10,067 nt of DNA, taken from contig JAJQET010000306.1 in the NCBI GenBank assembly GCA_021201515.1, positions 1-10,067 of the forward strand, in the 5' to 3' direction. Below are positions 1 to 6,949 of this stretch, in pieces. The first letter of the stretch is position 1. Every line of letters begins with the position of its first letter. The DNA comes from Clostridiales bacterium (GTDB lineage: Bacteria; Bacillota; Clostridia; Oscillospirales; Oscillospiraceae). The notes under the pieces were generated by a model. That model ran no database searches and was not told where the DNA came from. It saw nothing but the letters and a program-made list of their open reading frames with translations. A program made the position numbers and the translations under genes.

Positions 1-429
1 GTGTTCAACCGGTACCCCATTTCCGGCGGCGTCCCCCTGCTGGCCCCGCTGACGGTGATTACGGTGGCCTGCCTGGAGGGCAGCTTCTCCGGCAGCCTGT
101 TCGGGTTGGGGGTTGGGATTCTCTGCGCCCTGGTCTATTACCGCATCGGCGGCGTGATGATTCTGGCCTGCACCCTGCTGGGGGTGCTGGCGGGGGCCTT
201 TGCCGATAAGATTGGACGCACCATCGTGGGCGTCCTGGTCAGCGATGTGGCGGGCATTGCGCTGCTGGAGGTGTTTCTGGTCTGGCTCCGGCACACCTTT
301 TATCTGATCGAGCTGGACACCCTGCTGGCCATTGCGGTGCCGGAGGGACTGTATACCCTGGTGTTCGCCCTGCCCTGCTATCTGCTCTTTGGCAAGGTGC
401 ACCGGTGGAGCCAGCCGAAGGCGGACTGA
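1..429 (+). CDS. mreD: Rod shape-determining protein MreD, 5'-truncated by the window edge
   Basis: MreD is a small polytopic membrane protein of the elongation (rod) complex, working with MreB, MreC, RodA and PBP2 in side-wall peptidoglycan synthesis. What is visible is about 142 codons of very hydrophobic sequence with roughly four membrane segments and a short basic C-terminal tail. The stretch around residues 8-45 (glycine/proline followed by LLAPLTVITVACLEG and a glycine-rich helix) matches the usual MreD pattern after its first helix. The family is normally about 160-175 residues, so the GTG at base 1 is probably an internal valine and the true start lies to the left of the window. The identification rests mainly on hydrophobicity, length and the mrdA gene 63 bases downstream. 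MreC and MreB would be expected further left. Confidence 0.8.
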   Translation: MFNRYPISGGVPLLAPLTVITVACLEGSFSGSLFGLGVGILCALVYYRIGGVMILACTLLGVLAGAFADKIGRTIVGVLVSDVAGIALLEVFLVWLRHTFYLIELDTLLAIAVPEGLYTLVFALPCYLLFGKVHRWSQPKAD

Positions 430-448
430 CCGCCATACCCTGCGAGAA

Positions 449-473
449 GGCGGAAGCCTTCCCGCCGCGTTTT
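449..473 (+). terminator. Weak hairpin with T run between mreD and mrdA
   Basis: GGCGG (449-453) can pair with CCGCC (462-466), followed by GCG and a TTTT run at 470-473. An alternative hairpin AAGGC/GCCTT (448-460) overlaps it. Five-base stems are weak for an intrinsic terminator, so this may only attenuate transcription between two genes expected to be co-transcribed, or be incidental. Confidence 0.25.
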
Positions 474-492
474 CTGATTTTGAGGTATTCCC

Positions 493-2568
493 GTGGAAGG
501 TAAAAAATTTGTAACCAGAACCCTGTCCATCGCCGTGGCCCTGGTGCTGGTGTGCGTCTACTTCTTCTATCTGCTGTACGACGCCCAGGTGATTAACGCC
601 ATCACCGACTCCACATCCACAGACCTGAGCCTGACCACCACCACCGAGACGGTGGAGGCCGCCAGAGGGAGCGTCTATGACCGGTACGGCCGGGTGCTGG
701 TGAGCAACACCACCGTCTACAATGTGGAGCTGGACATTGACAGCATGGGCACCGAGGCAAACCAGGCCGCCACCGTGGTGAAGCTCATCTCCCTGTGTGA
801 GGAGCAGGGGCTGACGTGGAACAACAGCGAGTTCCCGGTGGAGTATGACGCGGAAACCGGCGGCTTCGCCTTCACCACGGACACCCCCTATCTGGTGGTG
901 TCCAACGGCACCTACACCGCCACCCGGCTGAACACCCTGTGCCAGGAGATGGGCTGGGGCACCACCGGCACCAGCGCCAACACGCTGATTCGCCAGATGT
1001 GCAACACCTTCAGCATTGACGCCAGCCTGGACCCGGAGCGGAAGCTGGAGATTCTGGGGGTGCTGTACTCTGCCCTGCTGCGCGCCGGGGTGGATCAGAT
1101 CGTCTGGACGGAGTACTATTTCCTGGAGGATGTGGATTTCTCCTTCATCAGCGTGGTGAAGGAGGAGGGGCTGGACGGGGTGAACATCGTGGCCACCACC
1201 GAGCGCTCCTATGATACCGACTATGCCGGCGTTCTGCTGGGCCAGGTGGGGTCCATCTCCGCCGAGAGTTGGGCCGAGAATAAGGAGACTTATCTGGCGG
1301 AGGGGTACAGTATGGACTCCATCATCGGCCTCTCCGGCGTGGAGTCCGCCTTTGAGGAGTACCTCCGTGGGACGGACGGCACAAAAACGGTGACCAAGGA
1401 CGCCGACGGCAACATCATCTCCGAGGAGTACACCGAGGAGCCCCAAGCGGGGAACAACGTCACCCTGACCATTGACATCAAGCTCCAGGAGGCCGCCGAG
1501 GAGGCTCTGGAGAAGTACACCGCGAGCATCAACGACGGGGCCGGCGGCAGCGCCGCCGTGGTGGTGGACATCGACACCGGCGAGATTCTGGCCTGCGCCT
1601 CCTGGCCCACCTACTCCGCCGCCACCTACTCGGAGGACTATTCGGAGCTGGTGGCGGACGAGCTGCTGCCCCTGTACAACCGGGCGCTGCTGGGCACATA
1701 CGCCCCCGGCTCCACCTACAAGATCTGCTCGGCAGTGGCGGGCCTCAGCTCCGGGGCCATCACCACCTCCACCACCTTTGAGTGCGACTACACCTTCCAG
1801 TACTATGACTGGGTGTACCGCTGCTGGTACCGGGCCGGCCACGGCACGGAGAACGTGGCGGATGCCATCCGGGATTCCTGCAACGTATTCTTCTACAACA
1901 TGGCCGATATAGTGGGCATCGACACCCTGACGGACTACGCCCTGCAATTCGGCCTGGGGGTCTCCACCGGGGTGGAGCTGTCGGAGAGCACCGGCATCAA
2001 CGCCGGGCCGGAGTATTCCGAGTCCGTGGGGGCCACCTGGACCCTGGGCAACGTCATGTCCGCCGTCATCGGCCAGAGCGACAACCAGTTCACCCCCCTC
2101 CAGCTGGCCAACTATATCGCCACCTTCATCAACGGGGGCACCCGGTACTCCGCCCACTTCCTGAAAAGCGTGAAAACCTATGACAACAGCGAAATCGTCA
2201 CCAGCGTGGAACCCACCGTCCTGAACGAGGTGGAGATCAGCGACGACGCCTACGAGGCCATCAAAACGGGCATGGGCCAGGTCATCGACGCGGACGATAT
2301 CACGGACTTTGACACCCTCCGCTCTTGGGGCATCGACGTGGGCCTGAAAACCGGCACCGCCCAGCTGGGCTCGACGGGGCTGTACAACGCCGTCATCGTG
2401 GCCTTTGCCCCCTATGACGACCCGGAGATCGCCATCTGCACCGTGGTGGAGAAGTCCCCCAGCCAGGGCGCCGATACGGCCATGATCGCTGCGGCGATTC
2501 TGGAGTATTACTTCTCCGACGACGCCACCCTGGAACGGGTCAACGCGGAAAACACGCTGATCAACTGA
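493..2568 (+). CDS. mrdA: Penicillin-binding protein 2, class B transpeptidase of cell elongation
   Basis: This is a monofunctional class B PBP that cross-links peptidoglycan during side-wall growth, anchored in the membrane with its catalytic domain outside. The protein is 691 residues. A single N-terminal membrane anchor spans about residues 9-28. The RGSVYDRYGR motif (58-67) opens the PBP dimerisation/pedestal domain, which runs to about residue 320. The transpeptidase domain follows, with the active-site SxxK at S407-K410 (GSTYK), SxN at S462-N464 (SCN) and KTG at K619-G621. All three motifs are intact, so it should be active and bind beta-lactams. The GTG start at 493 is supported by a GAGGT ribosome site at 482-486, six bases upstream. 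Position directly after mreD favours the elongation PBP2 over the division-specific FtsI. No PASTA domains are seen, which fits PBP2. Confidence 0.93.
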   Translation: MEGKKFVTRTLSIAVALVLVCVYFFYLLYDAQVINAITDSTSTDLSLTTTTETVEAARGSVYDRYGRVLVSNTTVYNVELDIDSMGTEANQAATVVKLISLCEEQGLTWNNSEFPVEYDAETGGFAFTTDTPYLVVSNGTYTATRLNTLCQEMGWGTTGTSANTLIRQMCNTFSIDASLDPERKLEILGVLYSALLRAGVDQIVWTEYYFLEDVDFSFISVVKEEGLDGVNIVATTERSYDTDYAGVLLGQVGSISAESWAENKETYLAEGYSMDSIIGLSGVESAFEEYLRGTDGTKTVTKDADGNIISEEYTEEPQAGNNVTLTIDIKLQEAAEEALEKYTASINDGAGGSAAVVVDIDTGEILACASWPTYSAATYSEDYSELVADELLPLYNRALLGTYAPGSTYKICSAVAGLSSGAITTSTTFECDYTFQYYDWVYRCWYRAGHGTENVADAIRDSCNVFFYNMADIVGIDTLTDYALQFGLGVSTGVELSESTGINAGPEYSESVGATWTLGNVMSAVIGQSDNQFTPLQLANYIATFINGGTRYSAHFLKSVKTYDNSEIVTSVEPTVLNEVEISDDAYEAIKTGMGQVIDADDITDFDTLRSWGIDVGLKTGTAQLGSTGLYNAVIVAFAPYDDPEIAICTVVEKSPSQGADTAMIAAAILEYYFSDDATLERVNAENTLIN

Positions 2569-2611
2569 CTGATGTAGACAAGCGCCACTCAAGCCTTGGA
2601 AAAAATTGAGC

Positions 2612-2617
2612 GAAGGA
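2612..2617 (+). promoter_or_regulatory. Ribosome binding site fixing the glycoside hydrolase start
   Basis: GAAGGA lies nine bases before the GTG at 2627. The open frame extends upstream to a TTG at 2606, but that codon has only a poor TGGA upstream and would place the good ribosome site inside the gene. The GTG at 2627 is therefore preferred. Confidence 0.6.
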
Positions 2618-2626
2618 TTGATTCCA

Positions 2627-4501
2627 GTGTCTGACACCCCCATCTATAACTCTCGTGACCGGAAGTATAAGACCCCCTATGGGGCGGTGCCCTCCGGTAC
2701 GACGGTGAAGTTTACCCTCCGTCCGCTGCGGACAGAGGGTTTTTCCCGGGCGACTCTGCTGGCATGGTTTGAGTTCCAGGGGAACCGACTGGTCACCGTC
2801 CCCATGCCCTGGACGGCCTCCGAGGGCGGCTATGACCTTTTCACCGGAACGCTGGACACCGCCGATTATGTGGGCCTGGTCTGGTACCGGTTCCGGCTGG
2901 AGGGGCTGAACGGCAAATTTGTGGAGCTGGACACCCACCAGCTCACCGTCTATGACGGCGGCGAACAGGTGCCCGACTGGTTTGGACAGGGGATGTGCTA
3001 TCAGATTTTCCCCGACCGGTTCTACCGGACGGAGATTCCCGACCCCACCGGCATGGTGGGGGGCCGCACCGTCCACCAGAGCTGGGACGACGCCCCGGAG
3101 TACGACAACGGCCGGCACCCCGCCGGGGAGCCGGTGGTGACGAACCGGGACTTCTTCGGCGGCAGCCTGCAGGGGGTGGCGGCGAAGCTGGACTATATCG
3201 CCTCACTGGGGGTGGAGACCATCTACTTCTGTCCCGTCTTCGAGGCGCCGGAGAATCACCGCTACGGTACGGCGGATTATACGAAAATCGACCCCATGCT
3301 GGGCACCAATGAGGAGTTTTCCGCCCTGTGCGAGGCGGCCCACAGGCGGGGGATTCGGGTGATCCTGGACGGGGTATTTAACCACACTGGCTACACCTCC
3401 CGTTATTTCAACGGCGACGGCTACTACCCGGAGCCGGGGGCGGCCCAGTCCCAGGACTCCCCCTATTACGACTGGTTCGACTGGAAGCACTGGCCCGACG
3501 ACTATGACAGCTGGTGGGGCGTCCGCACCCTCCCCGCCGTGAACGAGAACAGCCAGGGCTACCGGAACTTCATCTTCGCGGGGGAGGATTCCATCGTCCG
3601 CCGCTGGCTGCGGGCCGGGGCGGACGGCTGGCGGCTGGACGTGGCCGACGAGCTGCCGGACGACTTCGTGGAGGGCATCCACGCCGCCGCCCGGGCGGAG
3701 AAGCCGGACGCCGCCGTCATCGGCGAGGTCTGGGAGGACGGCACCACCAAGGTGGCTTACGGCGTCCGCCGCCGCCATCTGCTGGGGAAACACCTGGACG
3801 GCCTGATGAACTACCCCTTCCGCACGGCGCTGATCAACTTCCTGCTGGGAGGGCCGGGGGCGGCGTTCCGGGACGAGATGGAGACCCTGCGGGAGAACTA
3901 TCCGCCCTTCGCCTTCTACTCCGCCATGAACGCCCTGGGCACCCACGACACTCTGCGTATCCTGACCTATTTAGGGGTGGGCAGCGACATGGGCCAGCAG
4001 ACCAAGGACTGGCGTGCAAGCTATGTGATGACCGAGGAGCAGCTCCAGCGGGGCACCGCCCTGTTGAAGCTGGGGGCCATGGTGCTGTTCACCTTCCCCG
4101 GCGCACCCACGGTGTACTACGGGGACGAGGCGGGCATGACCGGCTTTGAGGACCCCTTCAACCGCCGCCCCTACCCCTGGGGGAAGGAGGACAAGGCCCT
4201 GCTGCAATGGTACCGAACCCTGGGTAACCTGCGGAAAACCGCCCCCGCCCTGCGGCAGGGGGAGCTGTCCTGGGGCAGCTGCACGGGGCACAGCCTGAGC
4301 TTCCTGCGCACCAGGGAGCGGGAGGTATACGCCACGGCGGTGAACGCAGGCAACGCTGTGGAGGAGGTCACCATCCCCTGGGGCAGCTCCTTCGCGGTGG
4401 ACGTCGTGCGGGGGACCGTGGTGCAGGCCCAACAGGGGGCGCTGCGCCTGCTGCTGCCTCCCATGAGCGGCGTGATTTTGAAGGCCGTCTCCATATCATA
4501 A
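2627..4501 (+). CDS. GH13 glycoside hydrolase, neopullulanase/cyclomaltodextrinase-like
   Basis: This enzyme is predicted to hydrolyse alpha-glucosidic bonds in maltodextrins, cyclodextrins or pullulan fragments. No signal peptide or membrane segment is seen, so it probably acts in the cytoplasm on imported oligosaccharides. The protein is 624 residues from the GTG. Residues 1 to about 115 form a beta-rich N-terminal domain of the CBM34-like type. The catalytic barrel begins at MCYQIFPDRF (from M123). The four GH13 signatures are intact: DGVFNH (D248-H253), GWRLDVADE with nucleophile D338, IGEVWED with acid/base E367, and GTHDT with H440 and D441. A C-terminal beta-domain follows from about 530. 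The exact subfamily and substrate cannot be set from sequence alone; a maltogenic amylase or alpha-glucosidase is also possible. It follows mrdA by 58 bases with no terminator seen, so read-through from the mre genes is possible although the function is unrelated. Confidence 0.9.
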   Translation: MSDTPIYNSRDRKYKTPYGAVPSGTTVKFTLRPLRTEGFSRATLLAWFEFQGNRLVTVPMPWTASEGGYDLFTGTLDTADYVGLVWYRFRLEGLNGKFVELDTHQLTVYDGGEQVPDWFGQGMCYQIFPDRFYRTEIPDPTGMVGGRTVHQSWDDAPEYDNGRHPAGEPVVTNRDFFGGSLQGVAAKLDYIASLGVETIYFCPVFEAPENHRYGTADYTKIDPMLGTNEEFSALCEAAHRRGIRVILDGVFNHTGYTSRYFNGDGYYPEPGAAQSQDSPYYDWFDWKHWPDDYDSWWGVRTLPAVNENSQGYRNFIFAGEDSIVRRWLRAGADGWRLDVADELPDDFVEGIHAAARAEKPDAAVIGEVWEDGTTKVAYGVRRRHLLGKHLDGLMNYPFRTALINFLLGGPGAAFRDEMETLRENYPPFAFYSAMNALGTHDTLRILTYLGVGSDMGQQTKDWRASYVMTEEQLQRGTALLKLGAMVLFTFPGAPTVYYGDEAGMTGFEDPFNRRPYPWGKEDKALLQWYRTLGNLRKTAPALRQGELSWGSCTGHSLSFLRTREREVYATAVNAGNAVEEVTIPWGSSFAVDVVRGTVVQAQQGALRLLLPPMSGVILKAVSIS

Positions 4502-4508
4502 AAAACGG

Positions 4509-4545
4509 AAAAAGCGCCGTCCAACGGGTTGGGCGGCGCCTTTTT
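4509..4545. terminator. Bidirectional intrinsic terminator between convergent genes
   Basis: The arms GCGCCGTCCAA (4514-4524) and TTGGGCGGCGC (4529-4539) pair with one G-T wobble around a CGGG loop. The stem is flanked by A5 (4509-4513) and T5 (4541-4545), so both strands carry a hairpin followed by a U run. It sits between the glycoside hydrolase stop (4501) and the CBS gene stop (4554) and can end transcription from both sides. Confidence 0.85.
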
Positions 4546-4553
4546 GCGGGGAA

Positions 4554-4985
4554 TTACCGCTTTCTGCGGATGTTTTCGGAGATTTCGGTGAGGGCGTCGG
4601 CGGCCTCCGTGTCGCAGCGGCGGTTGGTGGCCAGGTCCCCCAGGGAGACCATGCCCACCACCTTCCCGTCCTGTACCACCGGCAGCCGCCACACCTGGGC
4701 GGCGGCCATCTGCCGGGCGGCGGCCTTGGGGTCGTCCTCCGGGCCGATGGTCTCCAGCTCACGGCTCATAATGTCCTGAACGGGGACCCGGTGGGGGTCC
4801 TGGTCGGCGGCCACGCAGCGGGTGACGATGTCCCGGTCGGTGACGATGCCCAGGAGCCGCCCGTCGTAGGAGCATACCGGCAGCGCCCCCAGGTTGTGCC
4901 GGGTCAGCAGCCGGGCGGCCAGGGAGGCGCTCTCCTCCGGCGTAATGCTGACCACGTTCTTTGTCATAATGTCCTGCAATTTCAT
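4554..4985 (-). CDS. Small protein with two CBS domains
   Basis: A 143-residue cytoplasmic protein made almost wholly of a tandem CBS pair (Bateman module). CBS1 spans about residues 6-58 (DIMTKNVVSITPEES to GIVTDRDIVTR) and CBS2 about 70-120 (DIMSRELETIGPEDD to GMVSLGDLA). Such modules usually bind adenine nucleotides or S-adenosylmethionine; D50 and D117 sit in the usual ribose-contacting positions. There is no fused enzyme, transporter or DNA-binding domain, so the regulated partner is unknown. The frame is open upstream to 5027, but the ATG at 4985 has a clear AAAGGAAG ribosome site (4993-5000) seven bases away and the protein then begins with the classic MKLQDIMTKN. It is the last gene on the - strand, 106 bases after the HtrA gene and beyond a strong hairpin, so it may have its own promoter or rely on read-through. 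Confidence 0.88.
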   Translation of the reverse strand: MKLQDIMTKNVVSITPEESASLAARLLTRHNLGALPVCSYDGRLLGIVTDRDIVTRCVAADQDPHRVPVQDIMSRELETIGPEDDPKAAARQMAAAQVWRLPVVQDGKVVGMVSLGDLATNRRCDTEAADALTEISENIRRKR

Positions 4986-4992
4986 AGCTCTG

Positions 4993-5000
4993 CTTCCTTT
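4993..5000 (-). promoter_or_regulatory. Ribosome binding site of the CBS gene
   Basis: On the - strand this reads AAAGGAAG, seven bases before the ATG at 4985. It decides the start against an in-frame ATG at 5027, which falls inside the upstream hairpin and has no comparable site. Confidence 0.7.
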
Positions 5001-5025
5001 GGTTGGGTTTAAGTTGTGCTGCATC

Positions 5026-5076
5026 AAAAATGCCTGCTTCCGGATAAGATCAGCTTATCCAAAAGCAGGCGTTTTT
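5026..5076 (-). terminator. Nested-hairpin intrinsic terminator after the HtrA gene
   Basis: The outer arms at 5063-5076 and 5026-5039 carry GCCTGCTT/AAGCAGGC plus A5/T5, with a single C-A mismatch when read on the - strand. An inner stem GGATAAG (5042-5048)/CTTATCC (5054-5060) closes a five-base loop. On the - strand the structure ends in a T5 run, 16 bases after the HtrA stop. On the + strand it also ends in T5 after a wobble-paired stem, so it could work both ways. Confidence 0.85.
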
Positions 5077-5091
5077 ATGCGCGCAGCGTCC

Positions 5092-6861
5092 TCACTCCAT
5101 CAGCAGCGAGTCGATCAGGGTGACGGTGATTTCGCCGTAATACTGGTAGTCGTATTCGTACTCAGACGCCGCCTCCGACTCGGCGGCGACGGAGGAATCC
5201 GCCCCGTCCTCCTCATCCGCCGACTGATTTACGTCCCGGTACACCGTCAGGGTGACGGTGTCGCCAATCTCCAGGTCGGCAATCACCTCCTTGAACTCCT
5301 GCACCGTGGACACGGGGGTGCCGTTGGCGGCGGTGATCAGGTCATAGAGCTGAATCCCCTGGGCGGCGCAGTCGGAGGCGTCGTAGATATACTGCACCAT
5401 CAGCCCCTCAGGAATCCCGGTGATGGCGGAGGTGGCCTCGCTGATGCTGGTGCAGGAGATTCCCAGGGCGGCGCGATGCACTGCGCCGTCGTTGGCCAGC
5501 TGGCTGACAATGCTCTCCACCGTGGTGGAGGGGACCGCCATGCCCATGCCTTCCACGGTGGCGGAGCTGCTGCTGGAGCTGGAGGTGACCATTTTCAGGT
5601 TCACCACCCCCACCACCTGGCCGTAGATGTTGAACAGGGCGCCGCCGGAGTTGCCGCTGTTGACAGCGGCGGTGGTCTGAATCAGGGTCATGGCATAGCC
5701 GTTGCTGGAGACGCTGCGGTTGACGCCGGAGATAATGCCGTTGGTCAGGGAGCCCCGGAAGTTGCTGCCCAGGGGGTCGCCGATGACCAGGGCCTCATCC
5801 CCCACCTGCAGCTCGTCCGAATCGCCGAACTCCGCCGGGGTCAGGCCGGTGGCCTCGATTTTCAGCACAGCCAGGTCGGTCTGCGCGTCGGAACCTACCA
5901 GGGTGGCGGTGTAGGACACGTCGTCATAGGTCAACACGGTGCAGGTGGCCGAGTCCGCCACCACATGGTTGCAGGTGAGGATATAGCCGTCCTCCGCCAG
6001 AATGATGCCGGAGCCGGTGCCGCCGGTGGTACCCGCCGTGACCGTAATGCTGACCATATAGGGGAGGCACTGCGCGTACAACTCCTGATAGGTCAGGGCC
6101 GTTTTCCCCTCACTGGATACCAGGGTGATAGAAAGGTCAGAGCTGTCCCCGGTGTAGGCGGGCAGCTCGTAGGTCTGTTCCTCCGCCTCCTCGCTGTCCT
6201 CATCGCCTTCGCTGTAGTAGTAGAAGAAGTCGCTGTCGCCGTCGTCGTAATAGACGCCGGTGGAGATGCCGGAAAAGGTTTGCACCACCTTGATCACGGT
6301 TTCCGTGCCCACGACGATCAGCGCCACCAGCAGCACCCAGAACAGGACATGGTGTTTCTTTTTGGCGGGCTTTTCCTCATCGTCGTCCTCCTCGTCGAAC
6401 AGATCGTCCTCCGGGACGGGCACCGCCGGAGGCCGGGGTGGTTCGGCCTCAGGGTTCGGGCCGGGCGGGGTCTGGTCTGCCGCAGGAAGCTCCTCGTGTT
6501 GGGCCTGAGCCGCGGCGTGGGATTCCTTCCGCCGGGCCTGGGCTGCGGCGTGGGCTTCCCTGCGTTTGGCCTGGGCTGCTTTGTGGGCCTCCTCCCGCTG
6601 GGCCTGGAAGGCGGCGTGGGTCTCCTTCCGCTGGGCCTGCTCCGCCTCATGGGCCTCCTCGCGTTGGGCCCGGTCTGCCTCGGCCTCTGCCCTGCGCTTT
6701 GCCGCCGCTTTGCGCCGGGCGGCGCTGTCCCGCTCCTCCTGAGCCAGAGGGTCCACCTCCCGGTGGAAGAACTGCTCCCGCCAGGCCTGCCGGGGAGAAA
6801 TTTCCCAGGGCGCATTGGTCTCCGACCGGGAACGCCCCTCAAAGTCATCTGTGTAACGCAT
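5092..6861 (-). CDS. Membrane-anchored HtrA/DegP-type serine protease with PDZ domain
   Basis: HtrA proteases degrade or refold damaged proteins outside the cytoplasmic membrane. This one has 589 residues. A long cytoplasmic N-tail (1-168) includes six 11-residue Ala/Gln/Arg/Glu/His repeats (65-130), a proline stretch (131-150) and an acidic-then-basic segment (151-170). One membrane helix spans about 171-192. A Tyr/Asp/Glu-rich linker (204-230) leads to the trypsin-like domain (about 255-455), with triad H299 (TCNHVV), D329 (TDLAVLKI) and S405 (GNSGGAL), all present. A single PDZ domain (about 463-583) has an acidic Ser/Glu/Tyr insertion (545-575) before its last strand. The family is usually about 400 residues, so the extra length is mostly the N-tail and inserts. 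The ATG at 6861 is chosen for its ribosome site; the frame runs up to 6894 without one. It follows the histidine kinase gene by 88 bases on the same strand, suggesting a role in envelope quality control under that system. Confidence 0.93.
   Translation of the reverse strand: MRYTDDFEGRSRSETNAPWEISPRQAWREQFFHREVDPLAQEERDSAARRKAAAKRRAEAEADRAQREEAHEAEQAQRKETHAAFQAQREEAHKAAQAKRREAHAAAQARRKESHAAAQAQHEELPAADQTPPGPNPEAEPPRPPAVPVPEDDLFDEEDDDEEKPAKKKHHVLFWVLLVALIVVGTETVIKVVQTFSGISTGVYYDDGDSDFFYYYSEGDEDSEEAEEQTYELPAYTGDSSDLSITLVSSEGKTALTYQELYAQCLPYMVSITVTAGTTGGTGSGIILAEDGYILTCNHVVADSATCTVLTYDDVSYTATLVGSDAQTDLAVLKIEATGLTPAEFGDSDELQVGDEALVIGDPLGSNFRGSLTNGIISGVNRSVSSNGYAMTLIQTTAAVNSGNSGGALFNIYGQVVGVVNLKMVTSSSSSSSATVEGMGMAVPSTTVESIVSQLANDGAVHRAALGISCTSISEATSAITGIPEGLMVQYIYDASDCAAQGIQLYDLITAANGTPVSTVQEFKEVIADLEIGDTVTLTVYRDVNQSADEEDGADSSVAAESEAASEYEYDYQYYGEITVTLIDSLLME
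6472..6669 (-). repeat. Six tandem 33-base units encoding 11-residue repeats
   Basis: Within the HtrA gene, residues 65-130 fall into six consecutive 11-residue units without gaps: AQREEAHEAEQ, AQRKETHAAFQ, AQREEAHKAAQ, AKRREAHAAAQ, ARRKESHAAAQ and AQHEELPAADQ. Alanine opens and glutamine closes every unit, and histidine is at position 7 in the first five. The preceding AKRRAEAEADR (54-64) may be a decayed seventh unit. Composition and hendecad spacing predict a long helix or coiled coil in the cytoplasm. Confidence 0.9.
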
Positions 6862-6869
6862 GATACTCT

Positions 6870-6877
6870 CTCCCTTT
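6870..6877 (-). promoter_or_regulatory. Ribosome binding site of the HtrA gene
   Basis: On the - strand this reads AAAGGGAG, eight bases before the ATG at 6861. It favours that start over the in-frame ATG at 6894. Confidence 0.7.
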
Positions 6878-6895
6878 CGTGCCTGCCGGTCCATA

Positions 6896-6911
6896 CGGCG
6901 CAGCTGCGCCG
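6896..6911. promoter_or_regulatory. Perfect 16-base palindrome upstream of the HtrA gene
   Basis: CGGCGCAGCTGCGCCG is its own reverse complement. It lies 35 bases before the HtrA start and just downstream of a possible -10 box. There is no T run after it on either strand, so it is not an obvious terminator. It could be an operator or a hairpin in the 5' leader of the mRNA. The role is inferred from position only. Confidence 0.4.
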
Positions 6912-6913
6912 AT

Positions 6914-6942
6914 ACAATATGTATAAAGAACGCTCAAAACAA
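6914..6942 (-). promoter_or_regulatory. Candidate promoter for the HtrA gene
   Basis: On the - strand TTGTTT (6937-6942) and TATTGT (6914-6919) are separated by 17 bases, a moderate match to a sigma-A promoter. The -10 region overlaps an inverted repeat ATACA-TAT-TGTAT (6912-6924). It lies between the kinase stop and the HtrA start in an AT-rich island, which supports but does not prove promoter use. Confidence 0.35.
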
Positions 6943-6949
6943 CGGGACG

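Noticed and set aside
2561..3118. A 185-codon open frame on the - strand across the mrdA end and the GH13 start
   Set aside because: It crosses two + strand genes, has no matching family features and no ribosome site that stands out.
3203..3946. A 247-codon open frame on the - strand inside the glycoside hydrolase gene
   Set aside because: It lies wholly opposite the GH13 catalytic domain, whose four signature motifs are intact, and has no recognisable domain of its own.
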